From: Glandiceps talaboti
Taxonomy: Eukaryota; Hemichordata; Enteropneusta; Spengelidae
DNA length: 64,000 bases
Assembly (NCBI RefSeq): GCF_964340395.1
Contig: NC_135566.1
Span: 16,442,501 to 16,506,500, forward strand
Direction: 5' to 3'
Shown: in pieces, positions 53,825 through 64,000 of the stretch
Numbering within the stretch: position 1 is the first letter of the stretch
How the letters are laid out: the number at the start of each line of letters is the position of its first letter
The notes under the pieces: model-generated
Seen by the model: only the letters and a program-made list of their open reading frames with translations
What the model was told of the DNA's origin: nothing
The model's database searches: none
Translations under genes and position numbers: made by a program

Positions 53825-54980
53825 CTGTATCTTATATGTCAAGTTCATGTTTATTTTTTGTCAATGCAATTAGATTTTTCATTGAAAAGTGAAAAGTACT
53901 GGTCACAATGCCAAGGATAGAGTATGGAGATATCTGCAACATTTGTAGCCATTTCCTTATTTCGTATTTTCAATGCAGCCATCCATGTGCTGCTCCATGT
54001 GAACTGAAGTGAGTACTTCATTAACTGTTTCCCATTGTCCAGCCACAGTTAATGGTCAATCTCAAAGTATTGATCATAATTTGCATACTGCTCTACAGAC
54101 TATTGTTTTTTATTCACCAATCACTGTGGCATTCTTTGTTCATGAGTTGCAAAATGCTGTCTGCAAGGTGAGTTGTTTCCACTCTCTGTCTAGCTTTGCA
54201 AAGTGTTCGTCTTGTGTAAATCGCCAGCTGGGCAGCATGATATTTTGAAGATATTGGATGATCAATCGGTGATCATTCACAAGCTTAGATCTCTATTATG
54301 TTCATCATTTATAAACTAGTGTCCAGGACAGAATGGTAATCTGCAGATAATCAATGTATTGGTTAGAATCAATTTATTGTTTTAATAAGACCATACTTCT
54401 CTCTTTCTACTCGGGCAACACAATCAAATCAAAATGTGCAGTAGACACCTGCCAGGATTCAAATATGTTACAAACTATATGAAAAGGTATTTAGAGCTGA
54501 TTGTTCTTTTACTTATTTTCTGATACACCTCTTTCTTACTTTCAAAACTATGCTAGTTTTTGTCTAGTTTTACTTGATCAACACGCTATTAGAAACACCT
54601 GTTATGCTATCTACCACAGTTGGTTTTGATTTGATTGTCATTACAGATTTAAAAAAATTAAAATGAACAGTCAAATGACCAACCAGTCTTCAAATTAAAA
54701 ATGCATATAAAACATGAGGTTGTCATTACTTTTTTGTCATGCATCCTCAATGGCACTCAGCTGCCAAATTTGGTGTCCACTGCTCTTCTGCTCATGTCCC
54801 TCCTTAACGAATTATTTGAGCATGTATATGGCTAGTTATGTCTTAATTTTTGCATTCATTGATATACAGGTGTTAATGATTTTGTAATTGTAGGCATCAG
54901 CACCCCCCTGACCAGAGCACCTCAATCGTGAACTACATGCATGCCCAATATGCTGCAGAAATACAATCATAGGCTTGGAT
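53825..54980. other. Intergenic, nothing recognised
   Basis: AT-rich. An open frame at 54009-54248 has no recognisable feature. Confidence 0.5.
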
Positions 54981-54984
54981 CCAG

Positions 54985-55231
54985 CACCAAGAACACATCA
55001 CAGTCCACAGCAGAGTAAATATTGCACAGAAGGAGGAAGAAGTCAAGACTACAATGTACCATTAATATCACCAAGAACACTTGTTGCAATCCACCAGAAG
55101 GTGTAAATATTTAGTCACCGGAGAAGAGGAAGAAGTCGACACTACCAGTTACATCACCAAGAACAGTCTTCACAATCCATCGCAGTGTTAAGTTGTACAG
55201 GAAGAGGAGGAAGAAGACTACCAGTGACTAT
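54985..55231. repeat. Tandem repeat of about 85 bp, three units
   Basis: ACCAAGAACA at 54985, 55069 and 55155, each followed by CA.TCCA..GCAG.GT.AA and a GAGGAAGAAG block. Confidence 0.85.
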
Positions 55232-55396
55232 TATGGTTGGTCATCTTGTCTTGTTAAGAATTAACAGTCTTTAATGTCTCCAAGTCATCTGGAAGACTAT
55301 GTAGCCTTTGCACGAACAATGACATGTATTATGTGAGTGACCTAGAACATAGAAGTAGTCTTTGTAAGAACCAGAAGCTGTAAAATGAATAACTTA

Positions 55397-55737
55397 GGCC
55401 AAAAAAAAAGAATTGTTTCTGGTCAGCATACGCATCATTTAAATACCCCCATGTCAGTCTTTTTTTCCTGTTTCTCCAGACCATGCACTCTGCAGATCCG
55501 AGGGGAAACACAAAAATAACCCTCCCTACTTCAGTGAAGACAACTGCAGAGCCAATCATGAACAAGCAAATGACATCTGCCCCACATACACTCTTGCTGT
55601 AAAGTACTAAATAAAACAAACAGTAACTGCCGTAAATAGTAGATTGAGTGACCGGTTTGTTGAGAATTTTTTTTAAAAAGCGTGCCGTCGCACCATTTTA
55701 GACAAACTGTGCTGACCAGAAACTTTTTTTCTTGGCC
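55397..55737. mobile_element. Harbinger-like MITE, copy 3
   Basis: 341 bp, GGCCAAAAAAAAAGAATTGT at the left and TTTTTTTCTTGGCC at the right. Flanked by TTA on both sides (55394-55396, 55738-55740). A 3-bp TWA duplication with G-rich termini is characteristic of PIF/Harbinger. Confidence 0.85.
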
Positions 55738-55740
55738 TTA

Positions 55741-57235
55741 TACATGTACTTCATAATTATTGTTCATATTGTCCCCCTCTCGTATTCGCAAACGAAAAAA
55801 GAATGAAAAAGGATTACAGCTACTGGGGTTTCAATATTTGAGATTTCTTTTTAAAAGCCATACTGGCTTGAAGATTTCGTGGGTTACCTGGTAATGTGGT
55901 ATGTGATGCTATAGGAAACATAGGTGTTAAGGAATCATTGATTGTAAATTCTGTGAAATTTTATAATTTGTGAAAATCCCTACTGTATCCTTAAACAAGC
56001 ACAATCTGTCTCTAAATAATTCTTGGGGTTATATAGCAAAGCCCTAATCCCCTGCCATGGCCACTGTATTTTACATGGCCTTGACCTGAAGATAAGGGAC
56101 GTACATGAACAAAAGTCCTGTAGTGCATATGCGTGCGTGCGTGCGTGTATGTGTGTGTGAATAACTAGAAGCTTGAAATCCCCGGACCTACTGATTAAGT
56201 TGATGTGTTTGTTTAGGTGTTACTAGGGTGTCTATACTTGTGAAAATTGTTAAACACAAAGTAACTGCCATAGATGTTGATAAGGTAAAAGTAGACTTAA
56301 AGTTAACCACAGACACAAATTAGTTTATATGTCTGGTACTAGACTGTGATAATCCATTTGGTATAATAAAGACGACAACCTGTTTAGTGGAAAAATGTGA
56401 TGTCTCATAGGAGGCTTTCATCCTAAAATGGCTGACAGATTTGTGTATTTATTTGGGTGTCCAATGAGTCTTGAAGTGCACTTTAATGGCTATATTACAA
56501 AATGGGGACAACAGAAACATAGCCATGACAAGCACAACACTCCTAGCAACATGTTAACAAATTGATGTTGGGGTTGAAAGATTCTAATTTATTCTAATTT
56601 ATGTAATCCCCAGCAACCATAATAATGGCAGGTGCAACTTTAAACTCTGCAATTATATCAACTCACATAATTAGTTTCAGTATAGCAATTGTGATATGAT
56701 GTTACTTAATTAGTGCCATCTTGTAATATTCTAAAACTACTTCTAAAACAAATGCCTTCTCACTCATTTGATTATGGAGAATATTTGCTGAGCATTTGCA
56801 TACAAAATACAAATTGCTAGACACAATTATCGAGAATTTGAATAATTATCATTATAAGCATTTAATTACAATTGAAGAATACCTAACCCATACAAATTTT
56901 CATTGTATTTATTTGGTAGACTATGTTGCCCAGTCCCTTTGCATATGCTTTGATCACCTCTAGTCTTAGCACCTAACACTAACCCTAACCATTAACCATT
57001 AACCAAACTAATATCTAACCATATCTGTAAAGACTAACACAAACCATCTTTGGGTGGTTGTTAAGCTTATGCAAAGAAAAAAAGCAATTTGGTCTACCAT
57101 TTTTAATATAATGATGATTTTGGGATATAATTATTGTTAATATACATTTTGTATCATCATGTTATTTTTAATTGTACTCAAAGCTTTGATATAGATTCGA
57201 ATCCTTATGGGTACCAGAATAGTTATACCAACTTT
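55741..57235. other. Intergenic, nothing recognised
   Basis: AT-rich. Short GCGT/GTGT run at about 56128-56158, and a short degenerate CTAACC stretch at 56970-57020. Confidence 0.5.
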
Positions 57236-57247
57236 ATGGTTGGTTGG

Positions 57248-57248
<1 letters not shown>

Positions 57249-57279
<31 letters not shown>
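57249..57279. repeat. Poly-G run
   Basis: About 30 consecutive G after GGTTGGTTGG. Confidence 0.95.
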
Positions 57280-57280
<1 letters not shown>

Positions 57281-57294
57281 TTAGCTATACATCT

Positions 57295-57475
57295 TTTCAC
57301 ATTTGTCATAAATATTCACATTTTGGCCAATAACTTTTGACACTTAACAGATAGAGACCCTATTCAAGTGCCTTCGTCATGGTTATCAATGATGAGCTTT
57401 CTAATGACACACTGACTTGACCTTGACCTTCATCTTCAGGATCAAATAGCTATGTCTTCCTATTTTGAAATCATT
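57295..57475. repeat. Dispersed repeat with TGACCTTGACCTT, copy 1
   Basis: Shares 'ATTCACATTTTGGCC.A.TAAC', 'AGATAGAGA', 'GAGCTTTCTAATGACAC' and 'TTGACCTTGACC.TCATCTTCA' in order with 62405-62560. A third, weaker relative is at 62725-62880. Confidence 0.7.
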
Positions 57476-57789
57476 AAGATAATATAAATATTAATGTAAG
57501 TGTGCCTGAAATTGTCAAGGATCTACACATAATACATTGGGATCAGTTACACTGATTGGGATCAGTTACACTTTACCTTGGATTGAAGAACAGTTGTCCT
57601 TCATTTTGATTGGGGATCAATTACACTTTACTATATTGGGGAACAGTCACACTTTACTTTGATTTGAGAACATTTACACTTCACTTTGCTTATGGAACAG
57701 TTACACTTTACTTTGACTGGGCAATAGTTATACTTTTCTTTGATTGAGGAATAGTTAGTGTTGTTTATACGATTAAACCAAAGAATGAA

Positions 57790-58270
57790 AGATTGCAGTG
57801 CATGATGGAATAATGTCCACTCCAAAACTGGGAACTTACTCATCTTTTATGTCCACTTTGCAACCTGAGAAATATTTAAGTTGTATCTATCCATGTAAAT
57901 TTAGAATTGCAATGTCAAGATTTCATTGTTCCTCTCATGATCTGAATATTGAGAGAGGAAGACGGCAAGGCATTGCATTATTGTAACTTCTGTACCTTAG
58001 GCAATGTTTCCATTATAGAAAACGAACATCATTTCTTAACATTCTGTCCTTGTTATGATGAGACTGAGAAGGAAATTCCTCCCAAGATGGTTTTGTTATA
58101 ACCCGTCTTTTGATAAATTTATATCACTGGTAAACTCACAAAATGTCACAAAGCTAAATGTGATGACATGTTTCACTTTTTATGCTTTCAAAATGAGAAC
58201 CCAGTGCTTCCATTATCGTTTCTGAACTGTATATTTTGTTTTGTATATTTACGCCTGTGCCATTGCAAAT
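57790..58270 (+). pseudogene. LINE reverse-transcriptase 3'-end fragment, copy 1
   Basis: STPKLGTYSSFMSTLQPEKY, then FRIAMSRFHCSSHDLNIERG. A frame shift or stop follows and then CTLGNVSIIENEHHFLTFCP and CYDE. The 'R...SSH.L.IE.GR ... C..C....ENE.HFL..CP.Y' pattern is the usual C-terminal end of non-LTR retrotransposon proteins. Truncated and broken by a TAA at 57984-57986. AATAAA at about 58268. Confidence 0.7.
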
Positions 58271-58279
58271 AAACTAGTC

Positions 58280-60245
58280 ATGAGATTGGGGACTTTACTT
58301 TGTTTGGGGAAGTGTTCCACTTTACTTTCCTAGGGGAACAGTTACACTTTACTTTGTTTGGGGGACAGTTACATGTTATTTTGCTTGAGAACTAAACTAG
58401 TCATGAGATTGGGGACTTTACTTTGTTTGGGGAAGTGTTCCACTTTACTTTCCTAGGGGAACAGTTACACTTTACTTTGTTTGGGGGACAGTTACATGTT
58501 ACTTTGCTTGAGAACGGTTACACTTTACTTTGATTGACGGACATTTACAGGTTTGGGGACATTTACACTTTACTTTGTTTGGGGGATATTTACAGGTTTG
58601 GGGAACAGTTACACTTTACTTTGTTTGGGGGGGACAGTTACACTTTACTTTGAGAGGGGGGGGCAGTTACACTTTAATTTGATTGGGGACATTTACACTT
58701 TACTTTGGGGGGGGGGGGCAGTTACACTTTACTTGGGGGGGGGGAGTTACACTTTACTTTGTTTGGGGACATTTACACTTTACTTTGGGGGGCAGTTACA
58801 CTTTACTTTGGGAGGGGGGAGTTACACTTTACTTTGGGAGGGGGGAGTTACACTTTACTTTGGGGACAGTTACACTTTACTTGGGGGGGGGGGACAGTTA
58901 CACTTTACTTTGATTTGGGGACATTTACACTTTACTTTGGGGGGCAGTTACACTTTACTTTGGGAGGGGGGAGTTACACTTTACTTTGTTTGGGGACATT
59001 TACACTTTACTTTGGGGGGCAGTTACACTTTACTTTGGGAGGGGGGAGTTACACTTTACTTTGTTTGGGGACAGTTACACTTTACTTTGGGGGGGGGGGA
59101 CAGTTACACTTTACTTTGTTTGGGGACATTTACACTTTACTTTGGGGGGCAGTTACACTTTACTTTGGGAGGGGGGAGTTACACTTTACTTTGTTTGGGG
59201 ACATTTACACTTTACTTTGGGGGGGGGGGGACAGTTACACTTTACTTTGTTTGGGGACATTTACACTTTACTTTGGGGGGGGGACAGTTACACTTTACTT
59301 TGTTAAGGGAACAGTTACACTTTACTTTGTTAAGGGAACAGTTACACTTTACTTGGGAAGGGGGGGGGGCATTTACACTTTACTTTGGGGGGGACAGTTA
59401 CACTTTACTTTGTTTGGGGACAATTACACTTTACTTTGGGAGGGGGGACAGTTACACTTTACTTTGTTAAGGGAACAGTTACACTTTACTTTGGGGGGGG
59501 GACAGTTACACTTTACTTTGTTAAGGGAACAGTTACACTTTACTTTGGGAGGGGGGAGTTACACTTTACTTTGTTTGGGGACATTTACACTTTACTTTGG
59601 GGGGGGGGGACAGTTACACTTTACTTTGTTAAGGGAACAGTTACACTTTACTTGGGAAGGGGGGGGGCATTTACACTTAGTTTGGGGGGGACAGTTACAT
59701 TTTACTTTTTTAAGGAAACAGTTACACTTTACTTGGGAAGGGGGGGGGGGCATTTACACTTTACTTTGGGGGGGGGACAGTTACATTTTACTTTGTTAAG
59801 GGAACAGTTACACTTTACTTGGGAAGGGGGGCATTTACACTTTACTTTGGGGGGGGGGGCAGTTACATTTTACTTTGTTTAGGGAACATTTACATTTTAG
59901 TTTGTTTAGAGAACAGTTACACTTTACTTTGGGTGACAGTTACATGTTACTTTCAGTGAGGAACAGTGACACTTTACTTTGTTTGGGGGAACATTTACAG
60001 GTTTGGGGAACAGTTACGCTTTAGATTGATTGGGGGACATTTGCAGGTTTGGGGAACAGTTACACTTTACTTTGATTTGGGGACATTTACACTTTACTTT
60101 GATTTGGGGACATTTACACTTTACTTTGATTTGGGAACAGATACAAGTTTGAGGAACAGTAACACTTTGCTTTGCTTTGCTTGGGGAACAGTTACATGTT
60201 ACTTTGTTTGAGGGACAGTTACACTTTACTTTGATTGAGGAATAG
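58280..60245. repeat. G-run-rich minisatellite, main block
   Basis: Unit (A)CAGTTACACTTTACTTTG followed by TTTGGGGA, or a run of 5-12 G, or TTAAGGGAA; period about 22-30 bp, some 75 copies. Higher-order blocks (for example GGGG-CAGTT / GGGAGGGGGGAGTT / TTTGGGGACATTT) repeat. The + strand lacks stops, so open frames of 305 and 364 codons appear, but these are artefacts. Confidence 0.95.
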
Positions 60246-60289
60246 TTATGTACAGTGATTTTTTTATACTATTAACCCAAAGAATGAAG

Positions 60290-60775
60290 ATTACAGTATG
60301 TGATGGAGTAATGTCCACTCCAAAACTGGGAACTTACTCATCTTTTATGTCCACTTTGCAACCTGAGAAATATTTAAGTTGTATCTATCCATGTAAATTT
60401 AGAATTGCAATGTCAAGATTTCATTGTTCCTCTCATGATCTGAATATTGAGAGATGAAGACAGCAAAACATTCCATAAAACTTGCATTATTGTAACTTCT
60501 GTACCTTAGGCAATGTTTCCATTATAGAAAATGAATATCATTTCTTAACATTCTGTCCTTGTTATGATGAGACTGAGAAGGGAATTCCTCCCAAGATGGT
60601 TTTGTGAAAACCCTTCTTTTGATAAATTTATATCACTGGTAAACTCACAAAATGTCATGAAGTTAAATGTGATGACATATTTCACTTTGTATGCTTTCAA
60701 AATGAGAACCCAGTGCTTCCATTATCTTTTCTGAACTGTATATTTTGTGTTATTTTGTTTCATTGCAAATAAACT
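60290..60775 (+). pseudogene. LINE reverse-transcriptase 3'-end fragment, copy 2
   Basis: Nearly identical to 57790-58270. It differs by small changes (stop directly after NIER, an inserted AAACATTCCATAA-like stretch). It lies after the minisatellite, so the fragment plus repeat was duplicated as a block. Confidence 0.7.
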
Positions 60776-60784
60776 AGCCATGGG

Positions 60785-61400
60785 ATTGGGAAACAGTTAC
60801 ACTTTACTTTGTTTGGGGAAGTGTTCCACTTTACTTTCCTAGGGGAACTGTTACATGTTTCTTTGATTGAGGAACAGTTACACTTTACTTTGTTCTTGGA
60901 CATTTACACTTTACTTTGTTTGGGGAACATTTACAGGTTTGGGGAACAGTTACACTTTACTTTGATTGGGGAACTTTACAAGATTGGGGGACAGATACAT
61001 GTTACTTTGATTGAGGAACAGTTACAGTTTACTTTGATTGGGGGACAGTTACACTTTACTTTGATTGGGGAACTTTACAAGTTTGGGAAATAGTTAGACT
61101 TTACTTTGATTTGGGAACTTTTACAAGTTTGGGGAACAGTTACACTTTACTTTGAGGAACAGTTACACTTTACTTTGTTTGGGGAACAGTTACACTTTAC
61201 TTTAAGGAACATTTTCTTTGATTGGGGAACAGTTGTACATTACTTTACTTGAGGAACAGTTACAAAGCCTTAAACTTTACTTTGCTCTGGGAACAGTTAC
61301 ACTTTACTTTGCTCGGGAACAGTTACACTTTACTTTGCTCAGGGAAGTTACACTTTACTTTGATTGGGGAACAGATAAACTTTACTTTTAGAAGGGAAAG
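60785..61400. repeat. G-run minisatellite, second block
   Basis: Same unit as 58280-60245 but more diverged and with shorter G runs (GGGGAACAGTTACACTTTAC). Confidence 0.92.
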
Positions 61401-61404
61401 CTAT

Positions 61405-61901
61405 ACATTATTAAAATATATGTGTTAAATGGTGAAGTTTGGGCAATATGGCAATTTTTATATTTTTCTTCATTACATTGTCCATAATTGTTCATGATAA
61501 TGTACTTTAAATGAGCACTATATGTTACCTTTGAATAACTGTTACTTTTGTGCCAAAAAACCAGTGATATTAGTGTATTACTACACTATACTAGCTACCA
61601 TGGTAACTGAGCAACATTTGAGTAGATTACATCATAAAGATGTGACGCATGGTCATGTGGTGTGTATGAAGATATTGTGTACAAATAACTATAAGTGAAA
61701 TATAACCACTGTTAGTGATTTCCCCATGTATTCTCTATTGCAAACATGTCAGTCTGGTTTCCATGGCAACCCAAATATTTTTATAATCATGATTTTTCTG
61801 AATGTTGTTAGAGTATACCCAACCACATGAACAGTTATATTGTAATTTTGTATTTTTCACAGTTGAGTTTTGATTACATATTTACTGTAGGGTGTACGTA
61901 A

Positions 61902-61941
<40 letters not shown>

Positions 61942-62212
61942 ATGTATATACATGTAATATAATATACATAATATTAATTATTAATATCATGAAAATGTTT
62001 CGACTTGTTTGTTTTTGAAAGGTAATACATCTGTATAAATTTCAATAAAGCATTATTATACTCACTGTTATGACAGTTTCCATCCTTATTTGGTCCCACT
62101 AGGCAGAGCCCTCTGAATGACTGATGTCTGTTATCAGACCTATTCCTGATATGCATAAATATGTGTACTGTAGATGATGTATGCACATCACTTTATTTCA
62201 TTAGCATTTTAG
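61405..62212. other. Intergenic, nothing recognised apart from a (CA)n run
   Basis: AT-rich. (CA)n at 61903-61939. Confidence 0.55.
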
Positions 62213-62565
62213 ATAAGCCCCAATGGCAAAGCCGATGGGGGCTACTCTTTAGGGCCCTGGTGCATCTGCCCGCCCGTGTCCACCTCCATCTCAAATAGCA
62301 CAGGCCAATTTCAAACCAAACTTTCAGTAAACATCAAATACTACAGCTATCGTGTGCATATGCACGTTGCTTCATTTCTTTACTCTCGCAATAACATCCA
62401 AAATGGTGACCATTTTGTTGTAAAAATTCACATTTGGCCCAGTAACATCGTAAGCTTAGGAGATAGAGATTCTATATTAGTGTCAACACCCATGTTAACA
62501 ATGACAAGCTTTCTAATGACACTTTGACCTTGACCCTCATCTTCAATGTCACATGGGCAATACAT
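62213..62565. repeat. Dispersed repeat with TGACCTTGACC, copy 2
   Basis: Opens with the hairpin AGCCCC..TGGC...GCC.ATGGGGGCT (62216-62243), then CGCCCGTGTCCACCTCCATC, then the blocks shared with 57295-57475. Similar elements with a 'GGGGGCT' hairpin start are common in some marine invertebrates, from memory. Confidence 0.6.
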
Positions 62566-62567
62566 TG

Positions 62568-62568
<1 letters not shown>

Positions 62569-62610
<42 letters not shown>
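62569..62610. repeat. (TA)n microsatellite
   Basis: About 21 TA units. Confidence 0.98.
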
Positions 62611-62614
<4 letters not shown>

Positions 62615-62724
62615 GACATAAATGGGCCTATTTGTACTAAACCTTGTTTAAATATCAGGTATAGTAGTTCACATGGACTCATCACTTCATTGTGTTACCT
62701 TTGCAGTAATGTCTGTAGAGCGAC

Positions 62725-64000
62725 CATTTTTGTCCTAAACATTCATTTTGACCTCGCATTGAAAGTACGATAGACCTTGTGAGTATCTACACCCATGTTT
62801 CCCAATCAACAGCTTTCTCATTAGAGGCCCAGACCTTTGACCTTGACCTTTAGGTTTAAGGTCAAATAGCTAAAAAATATTCAAAGTGTATATGCACACC
62901 TAATTCACTCTGATTTCAAGCAAATCTGGAACCAATGTTACAGACGAGGATCAGCATATACTGTATTATTTTTGCAATGCGACATTTGCAAAAATTCAGT
63001 TTTTCCCCATTTACTCTGGAAGCTCTGTAGTTATGTCCTCATTTGAATCTCCACTAAATCCATGATGCCTTTTCAGATAACAATGTACCCTTTGACCACT
63101 GATTTCATGGTCAAAAGACCCAAGATGTTCAGTGTACTAAATGTTTGGATTATTAAACCAAACCTTGTACAACTATCAGATACTATATTCCAATAATGCA
63201 CATCACTATAGGGACCTTCATGGTAAAGACTAATGGGATCATATTTTATCATATAGATGAAAAAGTATGAATTGGTAAATGTTGGTGTCTGTGTCTTCGA
63301 TGAAGCCTTGTTATTAGAGTTACATGTACAGCTTTTGAAGATATTGCCAAATTACAAAAAAAAAAACATTAATCATGCAAATTACTCATTAAAATGTATA
63401 GCTACATCAGCAGACTTCGTTATCATCAATGAATGTACCAAATGATAGGGAATTTGATGACTGCATTTTTAAGCTGTCAGCCGATTGATAAAAAATCCGT
63501 AAATGTCCTAAATGTAAAACCTACATCAATCTTTATAGGACACTACTGCTGTGCTTTGTTATTATCAATATAATAACATGCTTTATTCATAGTACCGTGG
63601 CCATCAATATTATGTTATTATCAATATATGCACCTAATTATATGAGGAATCAAACATTTGACAATCATATTATCTAATTACCAAAAAAGTCGGAATCATT
63701 AAAATGAAAGCACATCTAGAATTGGTAATATAGGATACATGCTAGTACAAAATTTGAGTAGACTTTCCATCTACCGTATATGATTATCTTCACCGTGTCG
63801 CCATGATATAACAACACACCTCCAGAAATTTTTAATACAGAAGAAATAAAACCTAAGTCTGTAAGCCTCGTCACACGTAGGGATTACATGAATGGGTGTG
63901 GAGACAAAGTAAGAGATTTCAGGGTTTCTGTAGACTTACTCAAGCCCATGGAACTTTTTAATTCTTTATTTGAATAAAATTGTCTTTAAAAAAACGACGA
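62725..64000. other. Intergenic, diverged repeat then nothing recognised
   Basis: 62725-62880 is a weak third copy of the TGACCTTGACC repeat. From 62880 to the end there is AT-rich DNA with no supported gene. Confidence 0.5.

Noticed and set aside
56970-57025. CTAACCCTAACC-like string resembling a telomere repeat
   Set aside because: Only two units near the TTAGGG form; the rest are degenerate CATTAACC and CTAATAT variants.
58553-59799. Open frames of 305 and 364 codons rich in VTLYF/LHFTL repeats
   Set aside because: They exist in several frames of the G-run minisatellite because the unit has no stop codon on that strand. No domain or splice context.

Overview
This is a eukaryotic, AT-rich and CpG-poor window from an invertebrate animal genome. 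The genes are split by GT-AG introns, and the non-coding DNA is full of minisatellites, microsatellites and short inverted-repeat transposons. The sequence does not name the species. The tRNA-derived SINE and the TGACCTTGACC-rich dispersed repeats would fit a marine deuterostome or lophotrochozoan, but that is only an impression.

Host gene (positions 1 to about 39.3 kb, + strand). One gene fills this part: the 3' two thirds of CENPJ/CPAP/SAS-4, the centriole-length and centriole-assembly scaffold. Thirteen exons (251-478, 2687-2893, 10055-10159, 13690-14056, 14576-14859, 16422-16619, 17135-17314, 19151-19437, 21201-21387, 23514-23654, 34429-34502, 36845-37040, 38378-38506) join in one frame into 860 codons. 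In order they encode a tubulin-binding 'PFL..G.G.ARF' motif, acidic and poly-Gln linkers, a long coiled coil, a basic linker, and a complete TCP10/G-box beta-repeat domain (repeated YPDG/FPDG/FPNG) ending at a stop. The 5' exons lie upstream of the window.

Transposon inside the host gene (24,110-33,776). The 10.8-kb intron between exons 23514-23654 and 34429-34502 holds a 9,667-bp P-superfamily DNA transposon. It has perfect 36-bp terminal inverted repeats and a flanking direct repeat GTTACTC. It carries two convergent, intron-containing, apparently intact genes. On the - strand is a 942-residue P-element/THAP9-like transposase with its catalytic Asp/Glu positions kept. On the + strand is a 458-residue C2H2 zinc-finger protein of unknown family. 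A transposase without a visible THAP domain next to a separate zinc-finger protein is the most interesting system in the window.

Small transposons and repeats in the introns. There are several palindromic MITEs (9.6, 12.1, 14.9, 28.0, 38.0 kb), a Harbinger-like family with TTA duplications (17.8, 35.9, 55.4 kb), a tRNA-derived SINE (16.1 kb) and many tandem arrays. Four arrays start at, or overlap, CENPJ 5' splice sites (exons ending 2893, 19437, 23654 and 37040). At two of these the exon edge itself has been copied into the intron.

Intergenic part (39.3-64 kb). I find no confident gene here. It holds a 2.5-kb satellite-like array of alternating 52/51-bp units (44.1-46.6 kb), a 3-kb G-run-rich minisatellite bracketed by two copies of a LINE 3'-end fragment (57.8-61.4 kb), a foldback element (52.6-53.8 kb), recent tandem duplications and a few weak exon-like segments.
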